Assembly (NCBI RefSeq): GCF_008638305.1 | Contig: NZ_VTPZ01000007.1 | Location: 133,437-197,436 of the forward strand | From: Pseudomonas profundi | GTDB taxonomy: Bacteria > Pseudomonadota > Gammaproteobacteria > Pseudomonadales > Pseudomonadaceae | Direction: 5' to 3' | DNA: 64,000 bases | Shown: one piece after another, positions 1-11,117 of the stretch | Layout: every line of letters begins with the position of its first letter | Numbering within the stretch: position 1 is the stretch's first letter | Notes under the pieces: model-generated | Seen by the model: only the letters and a program-made list of their open reading frames with translations | The model's database searches: none | Told to the model about the DNA's origin: nothing | Position numbers and translations under genes: made by a program

Positions 1-31
1 CGTTCTGCCCACGGCGCTGGGGATCTAGCCG

Positions 32-667
32 CTACCCGCGTCCTTCAACAAACTGCAAGCAGGCCGTCGCGGCCTGGCCGATCATCGCCTGCTGCGTCTG
101 GCCGCTGGCTTTCAGAGGCTTGAAGTCATGGTCGCCAGTGTCCAGCCAGTGGATCGCGACCTGGTTGCCCAGCGCATATCGGCTGACTTCGTCAGGCTTG
201 CCAAAGGGGTCGCGGGCACCCTGAATTATAAGGGTAGGTGTCGCGATCGTGCGCAAATGGTCGACGCGGGTCTTTTCCGGCTTACCCGGCGGGTGAAAGG
301 GATAGCCGAAGCACAACAGCCCATCGGCACCCAGTTCATCGGCCAGCATGCTGGCCACACGTCCGCCCATCGACTTGCCAGCGACATATACCGGTCCGTC
401 AGTATCGGCTCGGCACTCCCTGTAAGCCCCCCGAAACGCATCAAGCAGGACCGGCATAGGATTCGGCGGTCGCTTGCGGCCGTCTTCTCGACGAACCGCC
501 ATGTAGGGAAACTCGAAACGCGCTACCTTTAGTCCAACGCCTGCTATGCCCTGCGCCAACAGCTCCATGAACAGGCTGTCCATCGGCGCTCCGGCACCAT
601 GGGCCAGTAACAGGGTTCCAGAAAGCTGTGGCACTTCAGGCTGATTGAATATGAAGGAGGCGGACAT
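32..667 (-). CDS. alpha/beta-family hydrolase (KANL3/Tex30-like)
   Basis: A 211-residue cytosolic hydrolase of the small dienelactone-hydrolase-like alpha/beta family. The early HGAGAPMDS stretch fits the oxyanion turn, the nucleophile elbow is AGKSMGG near residue 98, and a TGDHDFKPLK stretch near residue 183 supplies the catalytic histidine. There is no signal peptide. The start was chosen because the fold begins a few residues after this methionine; the ribosome binding site is weak. Substrate is unknown. It is divergent from ccoN and shares a 377-bp intergenic region with it. Family assignment is confident; function is not. Confidence 0.8.
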   Translation of the reverse strand: MSASFIFNQPEVPQLSGTLLLAHGAGAPMDSLFMELLAQGIAGVGLKVARFEFPYMAVRREDGRKRPPNPMPVLLDAFRGAYRECRADTDGPVYVAGKSMGGRVASMLADELGADGLLCFGYPFHPPGKPEKTRVDHLRTIATPTLIIQGARDPFGKPDEVSRYALGNQVAIHWLDTGDHDFKPLKASGQTQQAMIGQAATACLQFVEGRG

Positions 668-1044
668 AAGGATTCCGGATTGTCAGTAATGCGACAAGAT
701 GTCACAGCTGCATAACCATCGAAGGGTTCACATGCGGATCGTGCGGGATTACCCTTTAGTCCGTCCAGAGCATCTAGAAAAACTAATACGGGCGAGGTAC
801 CAACGAGCCCCGAAACCATACGGGCCGGCCTGCTGGCTCCATTCTGTACGATCTCGTTTGATCCAGGCAAGGCCGCTTTCGAGGACGCAGTAAAACCCCG
901 GTTTTATGCGCTTCCGGCACCGCGCCAGAGAGGTCGCGGACAACCGCCAACGTTGACCTGCGTCATTGCAAAGAGTTCAGCGTTTCCTCATACTTGCGGC
1001 CGCTTCGCCCCCCCCTTAACCCATTGCTATCCGTGGAATCTCGC
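668..1044. other. intergenic region between hydrolase gene and ccoN
   Basis: This 377-bp gap carries no convincing gene. It holds the predicted Anr-dependent ccoN promoter (separate entry), a perfect 7-bp inverted repeat TAAAACC-CC-GGTTTTA at 891-906, and a run of eight C residues at 1008-1015 just after the predicted transcription start. The short reading frames here have no recognisable protein character. Confidence 0.7.
953..994 (+). promoter_or_regulatory. Anr/Fnr box and -10 of the ccoNOQP promoter
   Basis: TTGACCTGCGTCAT at 953-966 matches the Anr/Fnr pattern TTGA-N6-TCAA at seven of eight fixed positions. A -10-like CATACT lies at 989-994, giving a start near 1001. The box is then centred at about -41.5, the standard class II activator position. 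Anr control of cbb3 oxidase is established in Pseudomonas; use of this exact site is inferred. Confidence 0.7.
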
Positions 1045-2472
1045 ATGAGCACAGCTACCACTCCGACAGCTTATAACTACAAGGTAGTACGCCAGTTCGC
1101 CATCATGACGGTGGTCTGGGGTATTGTAGGTATGGCATTAGGCGTTTTTATCGCCGCACAACTGGTCTGGCCTCAACTCAGCTTTGACCTGCCCTGGTTG
1201 AGTTTCGGACGCTTGCGTCCATTGCACACTAACGCGGTCATTTTCGCGTTTGGTGGCTGCGCCCTCATGGCCACCTCCTATTATGTGGTTCAGCGCACCT
1301 CCCAGGCACGGATATTCTCCGACGGCCTGGCTGCGTTCACATTCTGGGGCTGGCAGGCAGTGATCGTGCTTGCGGTCATTACCCTCCCTATGGGCATGAC
1401 GTCCACCAAGGAGTACGCTGAACTTGAGTGGCCGATCGACATCCTGATTGCGCTGGTCTGGGTCTCGTACGGAGTGGTGTTCTTCGGCACCATCATGAAG
1501 CGCAAGATGAAGCACATCTACGTAGGCAACTGGTTCTACGGCGCTTTCATCATCACTGTTGCGATACTGCACATCGTTAACAGCGCAGCCATGCCTGTCA
1601 GCCTGTTCAAATCCTACTCTGCCTACGCCGGCGCGACCGATGCGATGGTGCAGTGGTGGTACGGACACAACGCGGTTGGTTTCTTCCTGACTGCAGGCTT
1701 CCTGGGCATGATGTACTACTTCGTACCCAAGCAGGCCAATCGTCCGATCTACTCCTATCGTCTGTCGATCGTGCACTTCTGGGCACTGATCGCACTGTAC
1801 ATCTGGGCCGGCCCGCACCACCTGCACTACACCGCTCTGCCTGACTGGGCACAGTCGCTGGGCATGGTGATGTCGCTTATTCTGCTGGCTCCAAGCTGGG
1901 GCGGCATGATCAACGGCATGATGACCCTGTCAGGTGCCTGGCACAAACTGCGTACCGATCCGATTCTTCGTTTCCTGGTAGTAGCGCTGGCGTTCTACGG
2001 CATGTCCACCTTTGAAGGCCCGATGATGGCTATCAAAACGGTCAACGCCCTGTCTCACTACACCGACTGGACCATCGGCCACGTACACGCCGGCGCTTTG
2101 GGCTGGGTAGCCATGATCTCTATCGGCGCGCTGTACCACATGATTCCGAAGCTGTTTGGCCGTGAACAGATGTATAGCGTGGGCCTGATCAACGCGCATT
2201 TCTGGCTGGCAACCATCGGTACCGTTCTGTACATCGTATCGATGTGGGTAAACGGTATTACCCAGGGCTTGATGTGGCGCGCTGTCAACGTTGACGGCAC
2301 GCTGACCTACTCCTTTGTAGAAGCACTGGAAGCCAGTCACCCCGGCTTCGTGGTTCGCATGATTGGTGGCGCGTTCTTCCTGATCGGCATGCTGGCAATG
2401 GCTTACAACGTCTGGCGCACTGTTCGCCAGTCCGAGTCGGCCGAAGCTGAAGCCGCAGCGCAGATGGTCTGA
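1045..2472 (+). CDS. ccoN: cbb3-type cytochrome c oxidase subunit I
   Basis: Catalytic subunit (475 aa) of the proton-pumping, high-affinity cbb3 terminal oxidase of the inner membrane. It is a polytopic helix bundle carrying low-spin heme b and the heme b3-CuB centre. Visible histidine motifs include [12 protein letters not shown] near residue 62, [11 protein letters not shown] near 207, [15 protein letters not shown] near 257 and [12 protein letters not shown] near 345. An in-frame upstream start at 994 exists, but [18 protein letters not shown] is the usual Pseudomonas N-terminus and has GTGGAA upstream as a plausible ribosome binding site. First gene of ccoNOQP; only one copy is present, whereas P. 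aeruginosa has two tandem sets. Confidence 0.97.
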   Translation: MSTATTPTAYNYKVVRQFAIMTVVWGIVGMALGVFIAAQLVWPQLSFDLPWLSFGRLRPLHTNAVIFAFGGCALMATSYYVVQRTSQARIFSDGLAAFTFWGWQAVIVLAVITLPMGMTSTKEYAELEWPIDILIALVWVSYGVVFFGTIMKRKMKHIYVGNWFYGAFIITVAILHIVNSAAMPVSLFKSYSAYAGATDAMVQWWYGHNAVGFFLTAGFLGMMYYFVPKQANRPIYSYRLSIVHFWALIALYIWAGPHHLHYTALPDWAQSLGMVMSLILLAPSWGGMINGMMTLSGAWHKLRTDPILRFLVVALAFYGMSTFEGPMMAIKTVNALSHYTDWTIGHVHAGALGWVAMISIGALYHMIPKLFGREQMYSVGLINAHFWLATIGTVLYIVSMWVNGITQGLMWRAVNVDGTLTYSFVEALEASHPGFVVRMIGGAFFLIGMLAMAYNVWRTVRQSESAEAEAAAQMV

Positions 2473-2483
2473 GGATTAAATAG

Positions 2484-3092
2484 ATGAAACACGACATTAT
2501 CGAAAAGAATGTTGGGCTGCTGGTAGTGCTGATCGTTTTCGCGATCAGCTTCGGCGGCCTGACTCAGATCGTACCCCTGTTCTTCCAGAAAGAGACCACC
2601 GAGCCGGTTGAAGGACTCCGTCCTTACACCGCGGTAGAACTTGAAGGCCGGGACGTATATATCCGCGAAGGCTGTGTGGGTTGTCACTCGCAGATGGTTC
2701 GCCCGTTCCGCTCAGAAACCGAGCGCTACGGTCACTACTCGGTAGCCGGCGAGAGCGTCTGGGAGCACCCCTTCCTGTGGGGCTCCAAGCGTACCGGTCC
2801 TGACCTGGCCCGCGTAGGCGGTCGTTACTCCGATGACTGGCACCGTGCTCACCTGATCAACCCGCGTGATGTTGTTCCCGAGTCCAAGATGCCGTCCTAT
2901 CCATGGCTTCAGGATAACGTTCTGGACGGCGAGCACACCGCCCGCAAGATGGAAGTTCTGCGTACCCTGGGCGTGCCATACACCGATGAAGACATTGCCG
3001 GTGCAGAGGAAGCGGTTCAGGGCGTCGCCGAAATTGACGCTGTGATCGCCTATCTGCAGCATCTCGGCACTGTTCTGTCCGACCGCAGGTAA
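2484..3092 (+). CDS. ccoO: cbb3-type cytochrome c oxidase subunit II
   Basis: Membrane-anchored mono-heme cytochrome c subunit (202 aa) that passes electrons from CcoP to CcoN. One N-terminal transmembrane helix (about residues 9-30) is followed by a periplasmic domain with the heme c motif CVGCHSQM near residue 70. A methionine in the SKMPSYPWL stretch near residue 135 is the likely distal heme ligand. Full length for the family. It follows ccoN by 11 bp and precedes ccoQ by 7 bp, so all are probably on one message. Confidence 0.97.
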   Translation: MKHDIIEKNVGLLVVLIVFAISFGGLTQIVPLFFQKETTEPVEGLRPYTAVELEGRDVYIREGCVGCHSQMVRPFRSETERYGHYSVAGESVWEHPFLWGSKRTGPDLARVGGRYSDDWHRAHLINPRDVVPESKMPSYPWLQDNVLDGEHTARKMEVLRTLGVPYTDEDIAGAEEAVQGVAEIDAVIAYLQHLGTVLSDRR

Positions 3093-3099
3093 TCAACCA

Positions 3100-3291
3100 A
3101 TGGATATCAACACTCTCCGCGGCATAGCCACCATCTTCGCAATGGTGGCCTTCATCGGCATCGTGATATGGGCCTACAGCTCATACAAGAAAAAGGATTT
3201 CGACGAAGCGGCCAACCTGCCCTTCGCCGATGAAGAAAACGATGAGAAAACGGCCCGTGAGCAGCATGACACCAGGAGCAATGACAAATGA
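3100..3291 (+). CDS. ccoQ: cbb3-type cytochrome c oxidase subunit IV
   Basis: A 63-residue single-pass membrane protein of the CcoQ/FixQ family, which helps stabilise the assembled cbb3 complex. One hydrophobic helix (about residues 9-27) is followed by a short charged cytoplasmic tail containing YSSYKKKDFDEAANLPF, typical of the family. Its stop codon overlaps the ccoP start as ATGA, indicating translational coupling. It carries no cofactor motif. Confidence 0.93.
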   Translation: MDINTLRGIATIFAMVAFIGIVIWAYSSYKKKDFDEAANLPFADEENDEKTAREQHDTRSNDK

Positions 3292-4208
3292 GTAATTTCT
3301 GGAGTGGGTATATCATCGCCCTCACCACGGTCTTTCTTATCCTTATCACCTGGCTGCTGTTCGCCACGCGCAAGGGTCAGAAGGCAGACCAGACTGATCA
3401 GACCACAGGCCACTCGTTTGACGGTATCGAAGAGTACGACAACCCCCTGCCCCGCTGGTGGTTCATGCTGTTCATTGCCACTATCGTGTTCAGCGTCGTG
3501 TATCTGGTGCTGTATCCCGGTATGGGCAAATGGAAAGGCCTCCTCGGCTGGACCCAGATTGAGCAGTACCAGGACGAAGTAGTACGCGCAGAGGAACAGT
3601 TCGCGCCAATCTTCGCCCGCTATGTCGATATGCCGGTCGAGGACGTTGCCCGCGACGAAGATGCGGTACGCATCGGTCAGCGTCTGTTCGCTACCAACTG
3701 CTCCGTCTGCCATGGCTCTGATGCGCGCGGTGCCTTTGGTTTCCCGAACCTGGCTGATAATGACTGGATCTGGGGCGGCAGCGTCGATCAGATCAAAACT
3801 ACTCTGCGTGAGGGCCGCCAGGCGGCGATGCCGGCATGGTTGGCAGTAATTGGCGAAGCCGGCGTACGCAATACTGCAGGTTATGTGCGCAGCCTGGCCG
3901 GCCTGGAAACCGAAAACGTCGACCTCGAAGCAGGCCAGAAAGTGTTCCAGACCAATTGCGTCGCTTGTCACGGTCCGGAAGGTAAGGGTAACCCGATGCT
4001 TGGCGCGCCCAACCTGACTGACGATATCTGGCTGTACGGCTCGAGCATGCTCCAGGTTCAACACACGCTACGCTACGGCCGCAACGGCAACATGCCTGCT
4101 CAAGCGCATCTGGGTGAAGACAAGATCCACATGCTTGCCTCTTACGTCTATAGCCTGTCCCAGGAAGACGGTGAAGTAACTGACACTGGCCGCCCCAAAG
4201 GCCGGTAA
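3288..4208 (+). CDS. ccoP: cbb3-type cytochrome c oxidase subunit III
   Basis: Di-heme cytochrome c subunit (306 aa), the usual electron entry point of the cbb3 oxidase. Two N-terminal transmembrane helices (about 5-25 and 56-77) flank a cytoplasmic loop with the conserved EYDNPLPRWW stretch. Two periplasmic heme domains follow, with CSVCH at 138-142 and CVACH at 224-228; methionines in AAMPAW and GNMPAQ are likely axial ligands. Last gene of the structural operon, followed by a strong intrinsic terminator before ccoG. Confidence 0.97.
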   Translation: MSNFWSGYIIALTTVFLILITWLLFATRKGQKADQTDQTTGHSFDGIEEYDNPLPRWWFMLFIATIVFSVVYLVLYPGMGKWKGLLGWTQIEQYQDEVVRAEEQFAPIFARYVDMPVEDVARDEDAVRIGQRLFATNCSVCHGSDARGAFGFPNLADNDWIWGGSVDQIKTTLREGRQAAMPAWLAVIGEAGVRNTAGYVRSLAGLETENVDLEAGQKVFQTNCVACHGPEGKGNPMLGAPNLTDDIWLYGSSMLQVQHTLRYGRNGNMPAQAHLGEDKIHMLASYVYSLSQEDGEVTDTGRPKGR

Positions 4209-4277
4209 GCGGTTGCGACTTCTGGTCGCATAGTACGTCGCGCCTCCCCGCATTACCCTATGCGTGCGGAAAGCCAT

Positions 4278-4306
4278 CCCGGCCGGATCCTCTTCCGGCC
4301 GGGTTT
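4278..4306 (+). terminator. intrinsic terminator after ccoP
   Basis: A perfect 10-bp stem, CCCGGCCGGA with TCCGGCCGGG, encloses a 6-nt loop and is followed by TTT. It lies between ccoP and ccoG. A weaker 6-bp hairpin (TGCGAC/GTCGCA, 4214-4230) lies just upstream. The structural and maturation genes are therefore probably separate transcription units with some read-through. Confidence 0.75.
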
Positions 4307-4334
4307 CCCCCCCTCCCATACGACCAAGGCTCAG

Positions 4335-5747
4335 ATGACTCAAAAGATCCCAGTCAAAGATGTAACCTCGGGCAAGGTGGAAACGTACGACTTGTATGCC
4401 AAGCGCCCGAAAATCCATGCTCGCTCCTATACTGGCCTGTTCAAAAAGGTACGTCAGGCGGGTATCGCAGCGCTGTTCATGCTGTATTTCGGTACGGCCT
4501 GGCTTGAATGGAACGGGCGTCAGGCCGTGCTGTTCGATCTGCCGGCCCGACAGTTCCACATCTTTGGCGCGACCTTCCAGCCAGAGGATTTCTTTCTGCT
4601 GTCGTTTCTGCTGATCATCTGCGCCTTCGGCTTGTTTTTCATTACCGTATTTGCTGGACGGGTCTGGTGTGGCTATACCTGCCCGCAGACCGTCTGGACC
4701 TGGATTTTCATGTGGGCCGAGCGGGTCACCGAAGGTGAACGCAACGCGCGCATCAAGCTCGACAAGGCGCCGATGAGTGCCGACAAATTTGCACGACGAA
4801 CAGCCAAACACAGCATATGGCTGGCCGTCTCCATCGCCACCGCCATTACCTTCGTCGGCTATTTCACCCCGATCCGTGAATTGGTGATCGATACCTTCAC
4901 GCTGGAGATCGGCGGCTGGGCGGCTTTCTGGGTGTTCTTTTTCACCGCCGCCACCTATATCAACGCCGGCTGGCTGCGTGAGCAGGTGTGTTTTCACATG
5001 TGCCCCTACGCCCGCTTTCAGAGCGTGATGTTCGACAAGGACACGCTGATCGTCTCCTACGACCCCAATCGTGGCGAGCAACGTGGTCCACGCAAGAAAG
5101 GGGTGGACCCGGCCTCCGTGGGCCTCGGCGACTGTATCGACTGCAGCATGTGCGTGCAGGTGTGCCCGACCGGCATCGATATCCGCGACGGCCTGCAATT
5201 CGAGTGCATCAGCTGCGCCGCTTGTGTGGACGCCTGTGATGAAGTCATGGACAAGATGGAGTATCCGCGCGGCCTGATCCGCTATACGACCGAGCACAAC
5301 CTTGCCGGCGAAAAGACCAAGATATTGCGTCCGCGGTTGTTCGGCTACGGTGCCGCTCTGCTGATCATGATCGGCCTGTTTATTGCCACCGTGGCCAGCA
5401 TGGCTGAGGTATCGCTGGACGTTGAACGCGACCGTAACGTTCTGTTTCGAGAGGCACGAGGCGGAAACATCGAGAACGTGTATATCATCAAGCTGTTCAA
5501 CAAGAGCCAGGAAGAGCAGACCTATACGCTGGCAGTTGAAGGGCAACCTGGGCTGACGCTCGAGCTGGCAGAGAACCGCCTGACTGTTCAGCCAAGTTCG
5601 ATGCTCCAGCTTCCAGTCAGTGTGCAGCTGGATCCCGCCTCCATGGAAGGCACCAATATGCCGGTGACTTTTCAGGTAACCGCATTGAACGATCCGGACA
5701 TCAGCGCTGAAGCAGAAAGCCGCTTCATGGGCCCCACTTTAAGGTAA
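4335..5747 (+). CDS. ccoG: cbb3 oxidase maturation protein CcoG (FixG), polyferredoxin and copper reductase
   Basis: Inner-membrane polyferredoxin of 470 aa. CcoG proteins take part in copper delivery to the CcoN CuB site, probably by reducing Cu(II). Transmembrane helices near residues 35-60, 80-105, 155-175 and 190-215 surround the conserved RVWCGYTCPQTVWT motif. Two 4Fe-4S motifs, CIDCSMCVQVCP near 266 and CISCAACVDACD near 291, sit in the cytoplasmic loop. A C-terminal Ig-like domain follows a last helix near 340-360. An earlier in-frame start at 4260 would run through the ccoP terminator, so MTQKIPVKDV was chosen. Confidence 0.95.
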   Translation: MTQKIPVKDVTSGKVETYDLYAKRPKIHARSYTGLFKKVRQAGIAALFMLYFGTAWLEWNGRQAVLFDLPARQFHIFGATFQPEDFFLLSFLLIICAFGLFFITVFAGRVWCGYTCPQTVWTWIFMWAERVTEGERNARIKLDKAPMSADKFARRTAKHSIWLAVSIATAITFVGYFTPIRELVIDTFTLEIGGWAAFWVFFFTAATYINAGWLREQVCFHMCPYARFQSVMFDKDTLIVSYDPNRGEQRGPRKKGVDPASVGLGDCIDCSMCVQVCPTGIDIRDGLQFECISCAACVDACDEVMDKMEYPRGLIRYTTEHNLAGEKTKILRPRLFGYGAALLIMIGLFIATVASMAEVSLDVERDRNVLFREARGGNIENVYIIKLFNKSQEEQTYTLAVEGQPGLTLELAENRLTVQPSSMLQLPVSVQLDPASMEGTNMPVTFQVTALNDPDISAEAESRFMGPTLR

Positions 5748-5751
5748 ACCG

Positions 5752-6267
5752 ATGCACGAAGACGACGATATTCAACCCTGGTACAAGCAGTTCTGGCCCT
5801 GGTTCATCATTAGCATTCTCGGCCTCTCGGTCGTGCTCGGGCTCGGCCTGCTGTACGTGTCGATCATCAACCAGGACAGCATGGTTCGAGACAACTATTA
5901 CAAGGAAGGTCGCGCAATCAACATGCATCTGGGGCGCGACCATATGGCCGAAGAACTGAACCTGTCAGCAGAGTTCAGCATTGACGAGCTTACCCGCGAG
6001 ATCAGCCTGGAGCTGGACGGCGACCTCGATGTGGCGCCCTCCGAGCTGAAGTTCGACATCATGTCGCCCACCCATGCAGAGCGCGACCGCACCGTCACGC
6101 TTAGACGCGTCGGCGCACGCCAGTACGCCGGTCAGCTCGAGAGCCCGCTTGAAGGGCGACACTACGTCGATCTGAGTGATCCGCTTCTGGCCGGGGACGA
6201 TGGTTGGCGCCTCACAGATGAACTTACCCTCGCGGCCGGCCAGTCCTACACATTGTCCCCCCGATAG
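5752..6267 (+). CDS. ccoH: cbb3 oxidase assembly protein CcoH (FixH)
   Basis: A 171-residue single-pass membrane protein needed for assembly of cbb3 oxidase. A short cytoplasmic N-terminus containing WYKQFWPWF leads into a transmembrane helix (about 15-40), then a periplasmic beta-rich domain that begins with the family motif DNYYKEGRAIN. Full length. It starts 4 bp after ccoG and ends 3 bp before ccoI, consistent with a ccoGHIS operon. Confidence 0.93.
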   Translation: MHEDDDIQPWYKQFWPWFIISILGLSVVLGLGLLYVSIINQDSMVRDNYYKEGRAINMHLGRDHMAEELNLSAEFSIDELTREISLELDGDLDVAPSELKFDIMSPTHAERDRTVTLRRVGARQYAGQLESPLEGRHYVDLSDPLLAGDDGWRLTDELTLAAGQSYTLSPR

Positions 6268-6270
6268 TTC

Positions 6271-8723
<2,453 letters not shown>

Positions 8724-8727
<4 letters not shown>

Positions 8728-8951
8728 CCGTTCTCTATATTCTGGTGCCCGTCGCTGTAGTGCTGGTCATTGTCGCCATATGGGTTTTCAACTGGGCTGT
8801 GAACAGCGGACAGTACGATGATCTGGATAGTCCCGCCCACAGCATTCTGTTCGATGAAGATGACCCCGCTCACCTAGCTGCCCAGAAGAAGACATCGACC
8901 GAAGACGACACGCAAACACCGGATTCCGATGATCCGGAGCGCAAAACGTGA
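8724..8951 (+). CDS. ccoS: cbb3 oxidase maturation protein CcoS
   Basis: A 75-residue membrane protein of the CcoS/FixS family, required for heme and copper cofactors to be present in mature cbb3 oxidase. One N-terminal helix (about residues 4-24) precedes the family signature FNWAVNSGQYDDLDSPAHSI, then a charged low-complexity tail of about 35 residues, somewhat longer than in many homologues. It overlaps ccoI by 4 bp, and its stop overlaps the GTG start of the next gene. Confidence 0.93.
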
Positions 8952-9682
8952 CAGCAGAACTCCTTCCCCTGATCCTGACGGCGCTGGCGCTGGGCCTGCT
9001 TGGCGGGGGCCATTGCATCGGTATGTGCGGCGGCTTGATGGGGGCGCTGACCCTGGCGATTCCGCTAGAGCAACGACGCGGTTGGGCGATGTGGCGCATC
9101 CTGCTTGGCTACAATGCCGGCCGTATCGCCAGCTATTCTGCCGCTGGCGCATTGCTTGGCAGCGTAGGCTGGCTGCTGCGTGACCTGGGGCTGGACCTGG
9201 TGTTGCGCGCCCTGGCCGGGTTACTGATGATTGCCATGGGCCTATATCTGGCCAACTGGTGGTCCGGGCTGACCCGCATCGAAAGAGTCGGCCGGGGGCT
9301 CTGGAAGCATATCGAACCCCACGCCCGGGCGTTGCTTCCGGTCGAACGATTGCCGCAGGCCATGGCACTCGGCGCATTATGGGGCTGGCTACCCTGCGGA
9401 CTGGTATATAGCACCCTGGTATGGGCCAGCAGCCAGGGCAGTACCGGACTTTCGGCGGGACTGATGTTGGCGTTCGGCATAGGTACCTTGCCCACCCTGC
9501 TCGCCACCGGCCTCGCGGCGGAACGGCTGATGGCATTGCTGCGCAAGCGCGCAGTACGTGTGAGCGCTGCGGTAATGGTCATCCTGTTCGGCATCTGGAC
9601 GCTGCCCGGTCCCCATAAGGCCATGATCATGGGTCATGGCTCCAGCCACAGCAGTGATCACCAGACACAGCCGCATCACTGA
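8948..9682 (+). CDS. sulfite exporter TauE/SafE-family membrane protein (CcoS-linked)
   Basis: A 244-residue polytopic inner-membrane protein of the TauE/SafE-like family found after ccoS in many Proteobacteria. About six helices are visible, with the conserved [14 protein letters not shown] near residue 18 and [12 protein letters not shown] near 142; similar Cys/Met motifs in DsbD/SafE-like proteins suggest a redox or metal-transport role. The C-terminus is histidine-rich ([19 protein letters not shown]), which could bind metal. It starts with GTG inside the ccoS stop (GTGA). A role in copper supply to cbb3 oxidase is inferred from position only. Confidence 0.85.
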   Translation: MTAELLPLILTALALGLLGGGHCIGMCGGLMGALTLAIPLEQRRGWAMWRILLGYNAGRIASYSAAGALLGSVGWLLRDLGLDLVLRALAGLLMIAMGLYLANWWSGLTRIERVGRGLWKHIEPHARALLPVERLPQAMALGALWGWLPCGLVYSTLVWASSQGSTGLSAGLMLAFGIGTLPTLLATGLAAERLMALLRKRAVRVSAAVMVILFGIWTLPGPHKAMIMGHGSSHSSDHQTQPHH

Positions 9683-9767
9683 CGCTTCATTGGTGCGCCA
9701 TGGAACAGGCTACCCAGTTGGTGGTACGCTTGCGCTTCTCAAAACGCCTGCTTCGGGATTGAACGGC

Positions 9768-10499
9768 ATGACTGACCCACTCAAACTTCGCCCCCTGCCT
9801 GGAGCACATTGCAAGGACTGCACCCTGTCCGGATTGTGTTTGCCACTGGCTCTGCAGGATGACGAGATGGATCTGCTTGACGATATCGTCAAGCGTGGAC
9901 GTCCGCTGAAGAAAGGCGAGATGCTGTTCCGTCAGGGTGAGCCGTTTACCTCTATCTATGCCCTGCGGTCCGGCGCGGTAAAGACCTACAGTCTCTCCGA
10001 CACGGGCGAAGAGCAGATTACCGGCTTTCATCTGGCCAGCGAAATGATTGGCCTGTCTGGAATGGACGCCGACAGTTACCCCTTGTCCGCCATGGCGCTG
10101 GAAACCACATCTGTCTGTGAGATCCCCTTCGAGCGTCTGGACGACCTCACCGCTTCCATGCCACAGTTGCGCAAGCAGGTGATGCGGCTGATGAGCCGTG
10201 AGATCCGCGAAGACCAACAGATGATGTTGTTGCTTTCGCGCAAGACCGCCGATGAACGGATCGCGACCTTGCTGATCAACCTGTCGGCACGCTTCCGTGC
10301 CCGCGGCTACTCAGCCAAAGCGTTCCGGCTGGCCATGTCGCGTAATGAAATCGGCAACTATCTCGGGCTGGCAGTTGAAACCGTGTCACGGGTATTTACC
10401 CGCTTTCAGCAGCAGGGCCTGATCGCTGCCGATGGCAAGCAGATAGAGATACTTGAACATACCCAGCTTTGCGCGCTGGCCGGTGGCCAGAGCGAATAA
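9768..10499 (+). CDS. anr: oxygen-sensing transcriptional regulator Anr (Fnr family)
   Basis: Crp/Fnr-family activator (243 aa) of anaerobic and microaerobic genes. Cysteines 15, 18, 24 and 117 match the four ligands of the oxygen-labile 4Fe-4S cluster. A cyclic-nucleotide-like beta barrel, a dimerisation helix and a C-terminal helix-turn-helix follow; the recognition helix contains ETVSR, as in proteins that read TTGAT half-sites. An upstream in-frame start would overlap the previous gene; [18 protein letters not shown] matches the normal family N-terminus. hemN, which sits just before anr in P. aeruginosa, is absent. It is the likely regulator of the site upstream of ccoN. Confidence 0.95.
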   Translation: MTDPLKLRPLPGAHCKDCTLSGLCLPLALQDDEMDLLDDIVKRGRPLKKGEMLFRQGEPFTSIYALRSGAVKTYSLSDTGEEQITGFHLASEMIGLSGMDADSYPLSAMALETTSVCEIPFERLDDLTASMPQLRKQVMRLMSREIREDQQMMLLLSRKTADERIATLLINLSARFRARGYSAKAFRLAMSRNEIGNYLGLAVETVSRVFTRFQQQGLIAADGKQIEILEHTQLCALAGGQSE

Positions 10500-10515
10500 T
10501 GATTGCGAGTGCAGC

Positions 10516-11061
10516 ATGATATTTGACGAGTACAGCATCAAGACCCTGATCAGACCCGTGCCGGACTTCCCCAAGCCCGGCATCATTTTCAGGGACATCA
10601 CGCCGCTCTACCGCTCCCCGCGCGCCATGCGCATGGTTGCGGACAGCCTGATTCAGCGTTATGTCGAGTCGCCGATCACCCACATCGGTGCAATCGATGC
10701 GCGCGGTTTCCTGCTCGGTGCCGTGCTGGCGTATGAACTGAACAAGCCGCTGGTGTTATTCCGCAAGCCCGGCAAGCTACCCTGCGACACGCTTTGCGAA
10801 TCCTACGAAACCGAGTACGGCGAAGCGCAGGTTGAGGTGCACCGCGACGCATTGAAGGCGGGCGACCAGGTATTGCTGCTGGATGATCTCATCGCTACCG
10901 GTGGAACTCTGCTCGCCGCAGCGCGTTTGATAAAGCAGCTCGGCGCAGAAATCTATGAAGCCGCTGCCATCATCGATCTTCCTGATCTGGGTGGCTCCCG
11001 TAAAATGCAGAACGCGGACATTCCCACGTTCACCCTGTGCGCGTTCGAAGCTGACGAATAA
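10516..11061 (+). CDS. apt: adenine phosphoribosyltransferase
   Basis: Cytosolic purine-salvage enzyme (181 aa) that makes AMP from adenine and PRPP. The N-terminal [17 protein letters not shown] is the Apt adenine-binding signature, and [13 protein letters not shown] near residue 120 is the PRPP-binding loop. The start is the ATG 16 bp after the anr stop; an upstream in-frame start would lie inside anr. Position directly after anr is conserved in Pseudomonas. A 7-bp stem-loop follows it. Confidence 0.95.
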   Translation: MIFDEYSIKTLIRPVPDFPKPGIIFRDITPLYRSPRAMRMVADSLIQRYVESPITHIGAIDARGFLLGAVLAYELNKPLVLFRKPGKLPCDTLCESYETEYGEAQVEVHRDALKAGDQVLLLDDLIATGGTLLAAARLIKQLGAEIYEAAAIIDLPDLGGSRKMQNADIPTFTLCAFEADE

Positions 11062-11070
11062 CTTGCCCGT

Positions 11071-11089
11071 GCCGGACGTTGCGTCCGGC
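11071..11089 (+). terminator. stem-loop after apt
   Basis: A perfect 7-bp hairpin GCCGGAC-GTTGC-GTCCGGC lies 10 bp past the apt stop. It lacks a T-run, so it is only a possible terminator or RNA-end stabiliser. Confidence 0.4.
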
Positions 11090-11117
11090 CGGCCTTACAC
11101 CTACCTATACTGAATCG

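Noticed and set aside
858-871. TTGAT half-site as the Anr box for ccoN
   Set aside because: The second half (GCAAG) does not match ATCAA, and the position is too far upstream; the site at 953-966 fits better.
4068-5546. Long minus-strand reading frame (about 490 codons) opposite ccoP-ccoG
   Set aside because: It is antisense to well-supported cco genes, has no domain, and arises from GC-rich codon bias.
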